Assembly (NCBI RefSeq): GCF_003024605.1
Contig: NZ_PYJQ01000010.1
Location: 310,001 to 374,000, forward strand
DNA length: 64,000 bases
Reading direction: 5' to 3'
Source: Rhizobium sp. JAB6
GTDB lineage: Bacteria; Pseudomonadota; Alphaproteobacteria; Rhizobiales; Rhizobiaceae
The translations under genes were made by a program, and so were the position numbers. Below the pieces are notes generated by a model that saw only the letters and a program-made list of their open reading frames with translations, was not told where the DNA came from and searched no databases. Of the stretch, positions 36,142 through 45,663 are shown piece by piece; position 1 is the first letter of the stretch; each line of letters opens with the position of its first letter.

Positions 36142-37167
36142 ATGAGCGCGTTGCGCTTTGCCGCCATCGGCCTCAATCACGATCACATCTACGGCCAGGT
36201 CAACGTCATGCTGCGGGCCGGCGCCGAACTCGTCGCCTTCCATGCCGTGGAAGATGACCTCGCCGCCACCTTCGCCGACCGCTTCCCGCAGGCACGGCGC
36301 GTTGCCGATAAAAGGGAAATCCTCGAGGACAACTCCATCGCGCTGATCGTCAGCGCCGCGATTTCCAACGAGCGCGCCAGCCTTGCCATCGAGGCCATGC
36401 GCCACGGCAAGGACGTGATGCTCGATAAGCCTGGCATGGTGACGCTGGATCAGCTTGCGGACGTCAAAAAGGTACAGGCAGAGACCAAGCGCATCGTCTC
36501 CATTCTCTATTCCGAGCATTTCGAGACGGCATCGACGGTCAAGGCCGGCGAGCTGGTGAAAGCGGGCGCCATCGGGAAGGTCATTCACACGACCGGCCTC
36601 GGCCCCCACCGCTTGCGCAAACCGACACGGCCGGACTGGTTCTTCGACCGCAAGCGCTATGGCGGCATCATCGCCGATATCGCCTCGCATCAGTGCGAGC
36701 AGTTCCTGTTCTTTGCCGATTCCCTTGAAGCCGAGGTGCTGTCTGCGACGGTGTCCAACCGCGCCAACCCCGAAACGCCGGGCCTGCAGGATTATGGCGA
36801 TTTCCATGTGAGGACGCCCGACGTCACGGGCTATGTCCGCGTCGACTGGTTCACGCCGGACGGTCTCTCCACGTGGGGCGACGGCCGCCTCTTCATCGTC
36901 GGCACGGAAGGCACCATCGAGCTGCGCAAATATATCGACGTTGCCGGCCGGCCCGGCACCGACCATCTCTTCCTCACCGACCGCAAGGGCATGCAGCATA
37001 TCGACTGCAGCGGCGTGGAGCTGCCCTACGGCCGCCAGCTTGTGGCCGACATCAGAGACCGCACCGAAACGGCCATGGGCCAGGAGCATTGCTTCAAGGC
37101 CATGGAGCTGGCGCTGAAGGCGCAGGCGCTCGCCGAGGCAACATCGCTCAAGAACATTCAGAGGTAA
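36142..37167 (+). CDS. Gfo/Idh/MocA-family oxidoreductase, atypical nucleotide motif
   Basis: This 341-residue protein has the two-domain architecture of the family, with DKPGMVT in place of the usual EKP and the later block RYGGIIADIASHQCEQFL. The glycine-rich dinucleotide motif near the N-terminus is unusual: AAIGLNHDHIYG instead of GxGxxG. An AAAGGAAATG site precedes ATG 36142. It lies between permeases and ATPase in an importer operon, so it should act on the imported compound. Confidence 0.88.
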   Translation: MSALRFAAIGLNHDHIYGQVNVMLRAGAELVAFHAVEDDLAATFADRFPQARRVADKREILEDNSIALIVSAAISNERASLAIEAMRHGKDVMLDKPGMVTLDQLADVKKVQAETKRIVSILYSEHFETASTVKAGELVKAGAIGKVIHTTGLGPHRLRKPTRPDWFFDRKRYGGIIADIASHQCEQFLFFADSLEAEVLSATVSNRANPETPGLQDYGDFHVRTPDVTGYVRVDWFTPDGLSTWGDGRLFIVGTEGTIELRKYIDVAGRPGTDHLFLTDRKGMQHIDCSGVELPYGRQLVADIRDRTETAMGQEHCFKAMELALKAQALAEATSLKNIQR

Positions 37168-37174
37168 TTGCGAC

Positions 37175-38245
37175 ATGCCCGACATCAAGAAAGTCGCGAT
37201 CATCGGCCTCGGCATCGGCCGCTCCCACATCGTCGAAGGCTATCTGCCGCATCCGGACCGTTTCGAGGTCGCGGTTCTCTGCGATCTCAACGAGGAACGC
37301 CTGAATGCCGTCGGCGACGAATTCGGCATCGCGAGACGCCTCAAGGATTTCTCCGAAGTCCTCAATATGCCCGATATCGACATCATCGATATCTGCACGC
37401 CGCCCGGCTCGCATTTCCAGCTGATCATGCAGGCGCTCGCCGCCGGCAAGCATGTGGTCTGCGAAAAGCCGCTCGTCGGCTCGCTCTCCGATGTCGATGC
37501 GGTCATCGCGGCCGAAAAGACGGCCAAGGGCCGGCTGATGCCGATCTTTCAGTATCGTTATGGCGACGGTATCCAGAAGGCCAAGCGCATCATCGCGTCA
37601 GGCATTGCCGGCAAGCCCTATGTCGCGACCTCGGAGACGCATTGGGTGCGCGGCGCTGATTACTACGCGGTTCCCTGGCGCGGCAAGTGGGATACCGAAC
37701 TCGGCGGCGTGCTGATGACGCATTCCATCCATCTGCACGATATGCTGACCTATTTGATGGGGCCGATCGCAGGTCTTTTCGGCCGCGTCGCCACCCGCGT
37801 CAACGACATCGAGGTCGAGGATTGCGCCAGCGCCAGCCTGCTGATGGAAAACGGCGCGCTCGCCACCATCAGCGCAACGCTCGGCTCGCAGGAGCAGATC
37901 AGCCGTCTGCGCCTCGCCTTCGAAAACGTCCTGATCGAAAGCAACCATGAGCCCTACAGCCCCGGCCAGGATCCTTGGAAAATCGTTCCTGCCAATGACG
38001 AGATCGGCGCGAAGATCGATGCGCTGCTCGCCGATTGGTCGCCGATCCCAAACCGTTTCAACACGCAAATGAAGCTGTTCCACGAAGCGCTGGTATCGGG
38101 CGGCCCGCTGCCGGTGACCACAGCCGATGCCCGGCAGGCGCTGGAGCTGGTCACGGCATTCTATGAATCGTCGGAAACCCGCACCGAAGTCCGCTTCCCG
38201 GTCGGGTCGGAAGCCAAGAAATACAAGAGCTGGAGGCCGTCATGA
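37175..38245 (+). CDS. Gfo/Idh/MocA-family oxidoreductase
   Basis: The 356-residue NAD(P)-dependent oxidoreductase has an intact VAIIGLGIGRSH motif, CEKPLVGS and the substrate-domain block WDTELGGVLMTHSIHLHDML. It starts 7 bp after the previous oxidoreductase with AGAGG upstream. A tandem pair of such enzymes hints at an oxidation followed by a later reduction on the same sugar, as in keto-glycoside routes. That is inference. Confidence 0.9.
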   Translation: MPDIKKVAIIGLGIGRSHIVEGYLPHPDRFEVAVLCDLNEERLNAVGDEFGIARRLKDFSEVLNMPDIDIIDICTPPGSHFQLIMQALAAGKHVVCEKPLVGSLSDVDAVIAAEKTAKGRLMPIFQYRYGDGIQKAKRIIASGIAGKPYVATSETHWVRGADYYAVPWRGKWDTELGGVLMTHSIHLHDMLTYLMGPIAGLFGRVATRVNDIEVEDCASASLLMENGALATISATLGSQEQISRLRLAFENVLIESNHEPYSPGQDPWKIVPANDEIGAKIDALLADWSPIPNRFNTQMKLFHEALVSGGPLPVTTADARQALELVTAFYESSETRTEVRFPVGSEAKKYKSWRPS

Positions 38246-38289
38246 ACGTTGCCCCGCGAGCCGTCGGAACCAATAAGGAGGGAGCGCCC

Positions 38290-39369
<1,080 letters not shown>

Positions 39370-39388
39370 GAGAGCTGGCGCAGGCCCC

Positions 39389-39410
39389 ATCTCGCCTTGG
39401 CGGGCGAGAT
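39389..39410 (+). terminator. Hairpin between convergent ATPase and GH2 genes
   Basis: An 8-bp perfect stem ATCTCGCC / GGCGAGAT (39389-39396 / 39403-39410) with a 6-nt loop lies between convergent stop codons. There is no clear T-tract, so termination is only probable. Confidence 0.4.
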
Positions 39411-39436
39411 AGGTTTCCGCATTTACCGCGCCTTGA

Positions 39437-41905
39437 TCAAACCTCGACGATCCGCTGGCTGCCGATGGTGCGGATTTGCCCGGTTGGAATGACATCGGCC
39501 GGAACACCTTCCCGCCGGTACAGGCGAAGCCGTCGGCTGCCGGGGGCAAGATGGAACCAGTCATCTTCCGCCCGATAGGCTTCCAGATCGATCTGCACCG
39601 ATTGCGCCAGGCGATCGGAGCTGAGATCTAGGAACCAATCCTCGCCCTCCTGAAGAACCGATGCCGTAATTTCGGCATCATGGAACGCCTTGCTGCGCCC
39701 AAGCGGGAAGTAAAAGGCCTGCGCGATAAGAGCGCCGGTTGCCGAATTCGTCAGCCGCGTCACAGTGACATCATGGGACGGCGGGCCGAAGCGGAAAGCG
39801 TAGGTCGTGTCGAAGAAGGCACCGAAAAGTTCAGTGCAGGCTATCTTTTGCTTGCTGCGGGCTTCGAGCACCAGATCGCGGCCACCACCGACAACGATCT
39901 GGCGGCCGTCGCGCAGGCAGGAGACCTCAACGGTCAGGTCGAGCGCCGCATCGCTCTCGTTGATGACATGGACGTCAAGGCCGTTCGTGCCCTCGTCCAT
40001 CAATAATACCTGAACCGGCCGGAAAGCCCGGCGCAGCCCGTACCAGACCGGCTTCGGTTCGCTCGTGGAATTGATCACGCCCCATCCGGCGCCGGGAAGC
40101 AGATCCTGCAGCGTCCAGACCAGCGCGCCATTGCAGCCGGAACCTTGGCGGCGCCACTCGGCATAGGTCTCCTCGGCCACCTCGCCGGTCACCGCGCGCG
40201 AAAGGTTGAGATAGAGATCCTGGTCTTCCCGCCGCAGCTTGTCGGGCTCGAAGCCGTAAAGCTCCTGAAGATAATGATCGCGCACATCCTCGAAATCCCA
40301 GGATGCGCCGCGATCGCGCGGCACACGCTCTTTCCATAGCGGGCTATGGACTGCCGGAACCGGCAGATGCTGGCCAAGCGTACGGGCTTGCGGCACATGC
40401 GCGAAAGCCAGGCTCTCGGCGGCAAAGCGGACATCGGCGCGGCGCGCATCGGCAAGCGGCCGCATATAGGCGCCGACGCCGTAATAATGCGTGACCCCGG
40501 CATTCGGCGAAAACGGCATAGGGCCGCCAGAGGGCGAATTGACCACATAGGGCACATCCGGCCGAAGCGATTGCACCAGCGGCGGGATGATTTCTTCCAC
40601 GATGGGGCTTTTCCAGAACTGTTCGGGCAGCCCCATCATCGCAGCCTGCTGGTGGATCTCGCTGCCGCCGCAAAGCACCGCCAGCGAAGGCGAGAGGCGC
40701 GTGCGGCTCAGAAACTGCGAAACCTCCGCCTCGACATGGGCACTGAACGCCTTGTCGTTCTTCGGATAGTCGAAATTGGCGAACATGAAATCCTGCCAGA
40801 CGAGCAGGCCGAGTTCATCGCACAGGCGGAAGAATTCCGGCGTTTCATAAGCCATGGTACCGCCGATGCGGATCATGTTCATGCCGGCTTCAGCCGCCAG
40901 CCGCAGCCAGCGCTCGTAATCGTCGCGACCGCCCGGTAGGCGCACGATATCTGCCGTGGTCCAGACAGCACCTCGGCAGAAAATCCGTTCGCCATTGACG
41001 ATAACAGTGAAATCCTGCCCATCGGCACCGCGATCGACCGAAAGCCGTCGAAATCCGGTTTTCCCGAGCGCGTGTTCGGTGCCATCGACGACGAGCGTGA
41101 CGTCATGAAGCTGCGGCACGCCATGCGTATGCGGCCACCAGGGCGCCACATCGGAGATTTTCAGAATAGCCGTATAGCGCCCGGCGCCATCCTTCTCGAA
41201 CGCCTGTTCCGCCTCGCCGCATTTCAATCCCAGCTCTTCGACATCGCCTTCGATCGAGAGCGACGCATAGAGCTGGCCCTCACCGTTTTCGAGCAGATCC
41301 GGCCGCAAGGAGAGATCGCGAATAACGGGGGCGCCTGGACGCAGCAGCGTGATCGACCGCCATGGGCCAACGGCCTGAACCTCCGGGCACCAGCCGGGCA
41401 TGTGGCCGAGCAGCGTCGTGCGCACCATGCGCAAGCCTTGCGGCGTAATCATCTGCGGCCGCCAGCGGGCACGCGGTCCCGGCTCGGAAAGCTTCGGCTC
41501 CAGGGCACGGAAGCACAGCGCCAGCTCGTCCCCGCCAAGCAGGGTAACGTCGACGTCATGCGCTTCGAACATGCTTTCGGAGACGAGGATTTTCTGGCCG
41601 TTGAGGAAAACCTCGCAAAGCGTCGCCAAGCCCTCCAGCCGCAGGACCGCCTCACCGGCCTCCGCATCCACCAGACGGCAGATGTACCAGGCGTCGCGGT
41701 CGTGAAGAGGCTGGGGCTTCGTCCGGTCGAAACGCCCGGCCTTTTCTAGGGCTTCCGCCACCGTGCCCGGCACGGGCGCTGGAATGAAGCCTGACGTCAG
41801 TGGCACATCAGAGGGCGAGATGCATGTGCCTGCATCCGTTAATACCAAATTCCAGCCCTCGCTCAGCCGCATTCCACCGCTGAGATCCGCCAAGCGCCCG
41901 CCCAT
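39437..41905 (-). CDS. Glycoside hydrolase family 2, beta-mannosidase-like
   Basis: The product of about 822 residues has the GH2 layout: N-terminal sugar-binding beta-sandwich, immunoglobulin-like domain, catalytic barrel (about residues 290-590) and C-terminal beta domains. It has no signal peptide, so it should act in the cytoplasm on an imported glycoside. Candidate catalytic residues are E416 (LCGGSE, acid/base) and E497 (FAAESLAF, nucleophile). The Asn that normally precedes the acid/base Glu is Ser here. The frame opens at TTG 41935; ATG 41905 (MGGRLADL) is preferred but lacks a strong ribosome binding site. Confidence 0.85.
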   Translation of the reverse strand: MGGRLADLSGGMRLSEGWNLVLTDAGTCISPSDVPLTSGFIPAPVPGTVAEALEKAGRFDRTKPQPLHDRDAWYICRLVDAEAGEAVLRLEGLATLCEVFLNGQKILVSESMFEAHDVDVTLLGGDELALCFRALEPKLSEPGPRARWRPQMITPQGLRMVRTTLLGHMPGWCPEVQAVGPWRSITLLRPGAPVIRDLSLRPDLLENGEGQLYASLSIEGDVEELGLKCGEAEQAFEKDGAGRYTAILKISDVAPWWPHTHGVPQLHDVTLVVDGTEHALGKTGFRRLSVDRGADGQDFTVIVNGERIFCRGAVWTTADIVRLPGGRDDYERWLRLAAEAGMNMIRIGGTMAYETPEFFRLCDELGLLVWQDFMFANFDYPKNDKAFSAHVEAEVSQFLSRTRLSPSLAVLCGGSEIHQQAAMMGLPEQFWKSPIVEEIIPPLVQSLRPDVPYVVNSPSGGPMPFSPNAGVTHYYGVGAYMRPLADARRADVRFAAESLAFAHVPQARTLGQHLPVPAVHSPLWKERVPRDRGASWDFEDVRDHYLQELYGFEPDKLRREDQDLYLNLSRAVTGEVAEETYAEWRRQGSGCNGALVWTLQDLLPGAGWGVINSTSEPKPVWYGLRRAFRPVQVLLMDEGTNGLDVHVINESDAALDLTVEVSCLRDGRQIVVGGGRDLVLEARSKQKIACTELFGAFFDTTYAFRFGPPSHDVTVTRLTNSATGALIAQAFYFPLGRSKAFHDAEITASVLQEGEDWFLDLSSDRLAQSVQIDLEAYRAEDDWFHLAPGSRRLRLYRREGVPADVIPTGQIRTIGSQRIVEV

Positions 41906-41981
41906 GACATCTTCGGGGATTTCCCCCGCCCCCAATATCGTCAGAAATAATCCAGCCGTAGCGCGATTGAACGAAAGCCGG

Positions 41982-42941
41982 TCAAAGCTTCCGTTCGAGT
42001 TCGCCCATCATGGAATCCCACGCATCGGCGGCGGGATCAAGCGCCGTGCGCAACGGCTCGAATTTCTTGCGCGTGATGGCGCGAGCCAGCTGGAACTGCA
42101 CCGATTTCGCCGTCTCGGAAATTTTCCGCGCCTCGGCCGCCGCATCGGACATTTCAACCGAGAGCCAATCGAAATGGCTGCCCGCAAGCTCGAAATTGGC
42201 ACCGAGCTGACGCAGCGTGTTGAAAGCATATTTATGGAAGAAGCCGAAAGGCCGTTCGGCAATCGCTTCAACCTGCGCAGGGAAGACCTCCGCGAAAGCG
42301 CGGACCGGATTGGCCTTTGGCCGGCGTCGGAAATGGAAGGAGAGGAGCTGCCGCGCGGTCTCATGGATCGCGGCTTCGGCCGGTGCTGTCTCCGGAAATT
42401 TCGCAAATTCCGTATAGGGCAGAAACGGCAGATCCTCGTCCGTCAAATGCAGCTGGAAGAGCCCGTCGAAATCCTCGCCCGACAGCTGGAAGAACCCGCC
42501 ATTGTGGAAATAGTCGAGCGTGCGGCCCTGCATGTCGAGCCGGTTGATCGCCACCGTCGTCTTGCCGTGCTCGCGGCGATAGCCGACACCCTGCGTATCC
42601 GGCATGAAGAAGGAATCCATCTCTACCAGGCAGAGCCGGCCGCGGCCGATCTGCTCGGCGACATGATTTTCAACCTTGTCGTAGATCGCAAGCTCGGTGC
42701 AGCGCACGCCATAGAGCGCTTCGAGATCCTCGAGCGGCACCTTGAAGAAGGTGAACTGGTCGCCCTCGAAATCCTGTGTCAGCGTAAAGCCGAGCATGGC
42801 TTCCGGCGGCAGCTTCAGGCTCGAAAGCACCTCGATCCAGAGATCGATATAGCAGTTCGTCTCGGGCCACATGCGCTCGCTGTCGTGCAGCGCATGCGGC
42901 TTGTAGGCGGCGGGATCCAATCCCTGAAATACGGAAGCCAT
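41982..42941 (-). CDS. DUF1839 family protein of the amino acid:carrier-protein operon
   Basis: The 319-residue soluble protein has ETNCYIDLWIEVL, YDKVENHVAEQI, SFFMPDTQGVGYR and HNGGFFQLSGEDF as its most family-like segments. A His/Cys/Asp-containing N-terminal half suggests a possible enzyme; N-terminal similarity to papain-like acyltransferases would be worth testing. ATG 42941 is 8 bp after the ligase stop; the open frame further upstream is an overlap in the ligase gene. DUF1839 genes accompany amino acid:carrier-protein ligases, so it may take the amino acid off the carrier. That is inference. Confidence 0.82.
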   Translation of the reverse strand: MASVFQGLDPAAYKPHALHDSERMWPETNCYIDLWIEVLSSLKLPPEAMLGFTLTQDFEGDQFTFFKVPLEDLEALYGVRCTELAIYDKVENHVAEQIGRGRLCLVEMDSFFMPDTQGVGYRREHGKTTVAINRLDMQGRTLDYFHNGGFFQLSGEDFDGLFQLHLTDEDLPFLPYTEFAKFPETAPAEAAIHETARQLLSFHFRRRPKANPVRAFAEVFPAQVEAIAERPFGFFHKYAFNTLRQLGANFELAGSHFDWLSVEMSDAAAEARKISETAKSVQFQLARAITRKKFEPLRTALDPAADAWDSMMGELERKL

Positions 42942-42949
42942 GGAAGCGA

Positions 42950-43858
42950 TCAGCCCCACAGCGCCTTGCGCACGCTCTCGGGCCATTCCTTGACGTCGAG
43001 ACCATGCGTATGGAACAGCGCCAGCGCAATGCGCTCCAGGCCGAAGCCGACGCAGGCTGTGTGCACGACGCGGCCATCGGCGAAGTTCAGGCCCCACTTC
43101 GTGCCGAAGGCATCCTGATGATAGTTGAAGCTCATGCAGGCGGTCGGCTTGGCGGTCGAAGTGATCGGGATCAGCAGCTCGAACTTCAGGTTCTGGTCGC
43201 GCTGGTTGTTGGCGAGCATCTTGCCGGCCCGACCGAAGAATGGGTCGTTGGCGACATCGATGGTCACGTCGAGGCCGACTGCCTTCATCATCTCGACGCC
43301 GCGGTCCATCCAACTCTGGCGGAAATCCGTCACATGCTTTTCGCTGCCCATGCAGACATATTCGCGCATGCGGAACAGCTGCTGGCGGGCTGGGTCCTTG
43401 GAGGGCTCGTGGCGGAAGCAATAGGACTGCAGATCGTAGAGCGCGCCGTCTTCCGGAATGGAGCCGCGCTTTGCAACCGTCGGATAGAGCGGATAGCAGG
43501 CGGCGGGCGTCAGCACGATATCGGTCGCCTGCTGGTCTTTCGTCCAGTCGTCGCCGACTTCCATGCATTTCAGCAGGCTCATATGGTCGAGTTCGCTGCC
43601 GCAGAAGCTGTGCACCGTGCCGGCCAGCTGCGGGAAGCTTTTCATATAGCCGCTCTTTTCGAAGAAGGCGCGGTTCATGCCGGGCGGAAAGCGGATAGCC
43701 TCGGCGCCATCGGCGCCGCCAAACTTGTCGATCAAGCGCTCGAAAGCGGAAATCACGTCTTCGAACTGGCCGCTGCGGCCATAGAGGCCGTCAACGCCGG
43801 TGTCGATCAGGAGACCGGAATCGAAAAGACGGTCGAGAAACGATGTTTGCATATCCAT
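42950..43858 (-). CDS. Amino acid--[acyl-carrier-protein] ligase (class II synthetase-like)
   Basis: This 302-residue homologue of the catalytic core of atypical seryl-tRNA synthetases lacks a tRNA-binding domain. Related Bradyrhizobium enzymes activate glycine or alanine with ATP and load it on the phosphopantetheine of a carrier protein. Motif 2 (CFRHEPSKDPARQQLFRMRE) and motif 3 (GFGLERIALALF) are present. The three zinc ligands fit C121, E166 and C269, keeping the spacing of the characterised enzyme. It lies 5 bp after the dehydrogenase gene and in one operon with its carrier protein. Confidence 0.93.
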   Translation of the reverse strand: MDMQTSFLDRLFDSGLLIDTGVDGLYGRSGQFEDVISAFERLIDKFGGADGAEAIRFPPGMNRAFFEKSGYMKSFPQLAGTVHSFCGSELDHMSLLKCMEVGDDWTKDQQATDIVLTPAACYPLYPTVAKRGSIPEDGALYDLQSYCFRHEPSKDPARQQLFRMREYVCMGSEKHVTDFRQSWMDRGVEMMKAVGLDVTIDVANDPFFGRAGKMLANNQRDQNLKFELLIPITSTAKPTACMSFNYHQDAFGTKWGLNFADGRVVHTACVGFGLERIALALFHTHGLDVKEWPESVRKALWG

Positions 43859-43863
43859 GACGG

Positions 43864-45057
43864 TTACCCCAACAGGCTGGTATCTTGTTTGTGGACGAGC
43901 AGCATGGTCGACGTATTGCCGAGAATGCGGTCATTCGAGATCATCAATTGCGCCGAGTGCGCGTCGCGCAGGTGGCGGCCGAGGCTGTAGGGCGTACCGT
44001 TCTTGTAGCCCATGATGCCGCAGATCAGCATCGCATGGTTGATGATCGGCAGGATCATCTCCGACGACGCGATCTTGACGTTGTTCATCGCGACGGCAAA
44101 AGCCATCGACGACAGGCGGTCCGCATCGAGCTTCGCCTCCTCATAGGCCTTCAGCCCGGCAACCACATTGGATTTCACCATCTGCAGCATGCTGGAAGCT
44201 TCGGCGAGACGCAGCGCGCCGGGCGGCGGCGCGCCGGGAGACTTGCGTGCGGCGGCGCGGACGAAAGCCTGCGCACGGGAAACGGCGTCGGCGGCAATGC
44301 CATACCACACACCGCTCCACAGCAGGTGCGAGCTTGCGAGCATCGACTGTGCGGCGATTTCGGCAAACGGCTTCGGCAGGATCTGCTTGGCCGGCGCCTC
44401 GCCCTTGAACAGGAAGCCGTCCGAGCAGGTGCCGCGCATGCCGAGCGTATTCCACTCGACCGTGCGCTTGAGCTCGTACTGATCTTTCAGGAAGCAGGTC
44501 AGCACCTGATCGGAAGAGGCGGCCTCGGCATGGCTGCGCGAGGTGATCAGGATGGCGTCGGCATGGGCGCCGTAGGAAATGACGGTCGCATCCTTTTCGA
44601 GATAGCAGGTATCGCCTTCGACCTTAATAGCGCAGATGCTGTTGCGCAGATTGCCGCCGATCCCGCCCTCGGTCGTCGCCGAGGCGAGCAGCAGCTGCTC
44701 CCTGGCAATGCGGCGCATGAAGTCGCGATGCCAGTCGCTGTCGGCGCCGTGCTCGACCAGGCTCGAAAGCTTGATCTGATGCATGGCAAAGACCATGGCG
44801 CTGGCGGCGCAGGCCTGACCGAGGATCGAGCAGAGCTCGGCGATTTCGGTCATCGACGCGCCCTCACCGCCAAGATCGGTGGGGATCTGGATGGAGAGCA
44901 GCTTTTCGGCGCGCATCGCGTCGACTGCTTCGCGGGGGAACCGGCCTTCGGCATCGACGGCATCGGCGTGTTGGCTGGCGATCGCTGCGACGCGGGCGGC
45001 ACGAACAGCCGCTCCCTCGCCCGTCCCAACCTCGAGTAGAGCGATCGCCGCAGTCAT
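43864..45057 (-). CDS. Acyl-CoA dehydrogenase-like flavoprotein
   Basis: The 397-residue protein has the acyl-CoA dehydrogenase layout: an N-terminal helical domain (PTDLGGEGASMTEIAELCSI), a middle beta domain (SATTEGGIGGNLRNSICAIK, then WNTLGMRGTCSDGFLF) and a C-terminal helical domain with GIMGYKNGTPYSLGRHLRDA. FAD use is inferred. Its start overlaps the carrier-protein stop and the ligase follows within 5 bp, so the likely substrate is an aminoacyl thioester on that carrier. Prolyl-carrier oxidation by similar flavoproteins in pyrrole pathways is the precedent. Confidence 0.9.
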   Translation of the reverse strand: MTAAIALLEVGTGEGAAVRAARVAAIASQHADAVDAEGRFPREAVDAMRAEKLLSIQIPTDLGGEGASMTEIAELCSILGQACAASAMVFAMHQIKLSSLVEHGADSDWHRDFMRRIAREQLLLASATTEGGIGGNLRNSICAIKVEGDTCYLEKDATVISYGAHADAILITSRSHAEAASSDQVLTCFLKDQYELKRTVEWNTLGMRGTCSDGFLFKGEAPAKQILPKPFAEIAAQSMLASSHLLWSGVWYGIAADAVSRAQAFVRAAARKSPGAPPPGALRLAEASSMLQMVKSNVVAGLKAYEEAKLDADRLSSMAFAVAMNNVKIASSEMILPIINHAMLICGIMGYKNGTPYSLGRHLRDAHSAQLMISNDRILGNTSTMLLVHKQDTSLLG

Positions 45058-45308
45058 CAGGCGACCTTTCTGCTGTCCAGGATCATGCCGACGGTTCTTT
45101 CGATCGCGGCGATGCTGGCGAAGGATTTGCGGTTCAGCAGATTGTCGGGAAATTCGATGTCGAAGGCTTCTTCGATGCCGAGCATCAATTGTACGGAAGC
45201 GAAAGAAGACAGCCCCGTCGCGTAGAGATCGGCATCATCTTCGATCTGATCGACAGCAACAGGAAGCGCCCCGAACTTGGCCAGCAAATCGCGAATCGTC
45301 TTGTTCAT
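45057..45308 (-). CDS. Aminoacyl carrier protein (acyl-carrier-protein fold)
   Basis: This is an 83-residue carrier protein. The phosphopantetheine attachment site is S35 in YATGLSSFASVQL, where the common DSL motif reads SSF. The helix after it (SVQLMLGIEEAFDIEFPDN) matches helix II and the recognition region. It is the first gene of the four-gene operon and overlaps the flavoprotein start. It is the expected acceptor of glycine or alanine from the ligase at 42950. Confidence 0.93.
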   Translation of the reverse strand: MNKTIRDLLAKFGALPVAVDQIEDDADLYATGLSSFASVQLMLGIEEAFDIEFPDNLLNRKSFASIAAIERTVGMILDSRKVA

Positions 45309-45663
45309 AGTCTAGTTCCTTCTGGCATTGGCAAGCATAACCGCAGTTACGCGGTCTTATCCTTCGCCGAGAAGTAACAGGCAAAATAGAACATTCCGCT
45401 AAGCGACGTGGTAAATAAAAACAACTTATACTTGATGGAAAATTGTTATATTATAAACTTTTCCGATTGAAATTTACCAACCGTAAGTCATCTAAATCGC
45501 AGCGCGCGCATTGATATTATATATGTCTAATATTAAGACGCGGTTCTTTTTGGAAAGCCGCAGGTCCCGAGACGGTTAACGTGCCGGAATTCGCCACAGC
45601 GTTTATTCGAAAAACACCATCACAATCAGAGCGTCAGTAAATTATAGGCTTGCGCTGCGGCCG
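45309..45663 (-). promoter_or_regulatory. AT-rich control region upstream of the carrier-protein operon
   Basis: These 355 bp hold no gene. Between about 45370 and 45540 the composition is strongly AT-rich compared with its surroundings. An inverted repeat TTGATATTA / TAATATTAA (45511-45519 / 45528-45536, one mismatch, 8-bp spacer) stands out. This is the likely promoter and operator of the operon read leftwards. AT-rich DNA of this kind is often bound by silencers such as MucR/Ros; that is inference. Confidence 0.5.

Noticed and set aside
42942..43568. N-terminal extension of the DUF1839 frame into the ligase gene
   Set aside because: It is Arg/Ala/Ser-rich sequence in the wrong frame of the ligase; ATG 42941 follows the ligase stop by 8 bp and starts the family domain.
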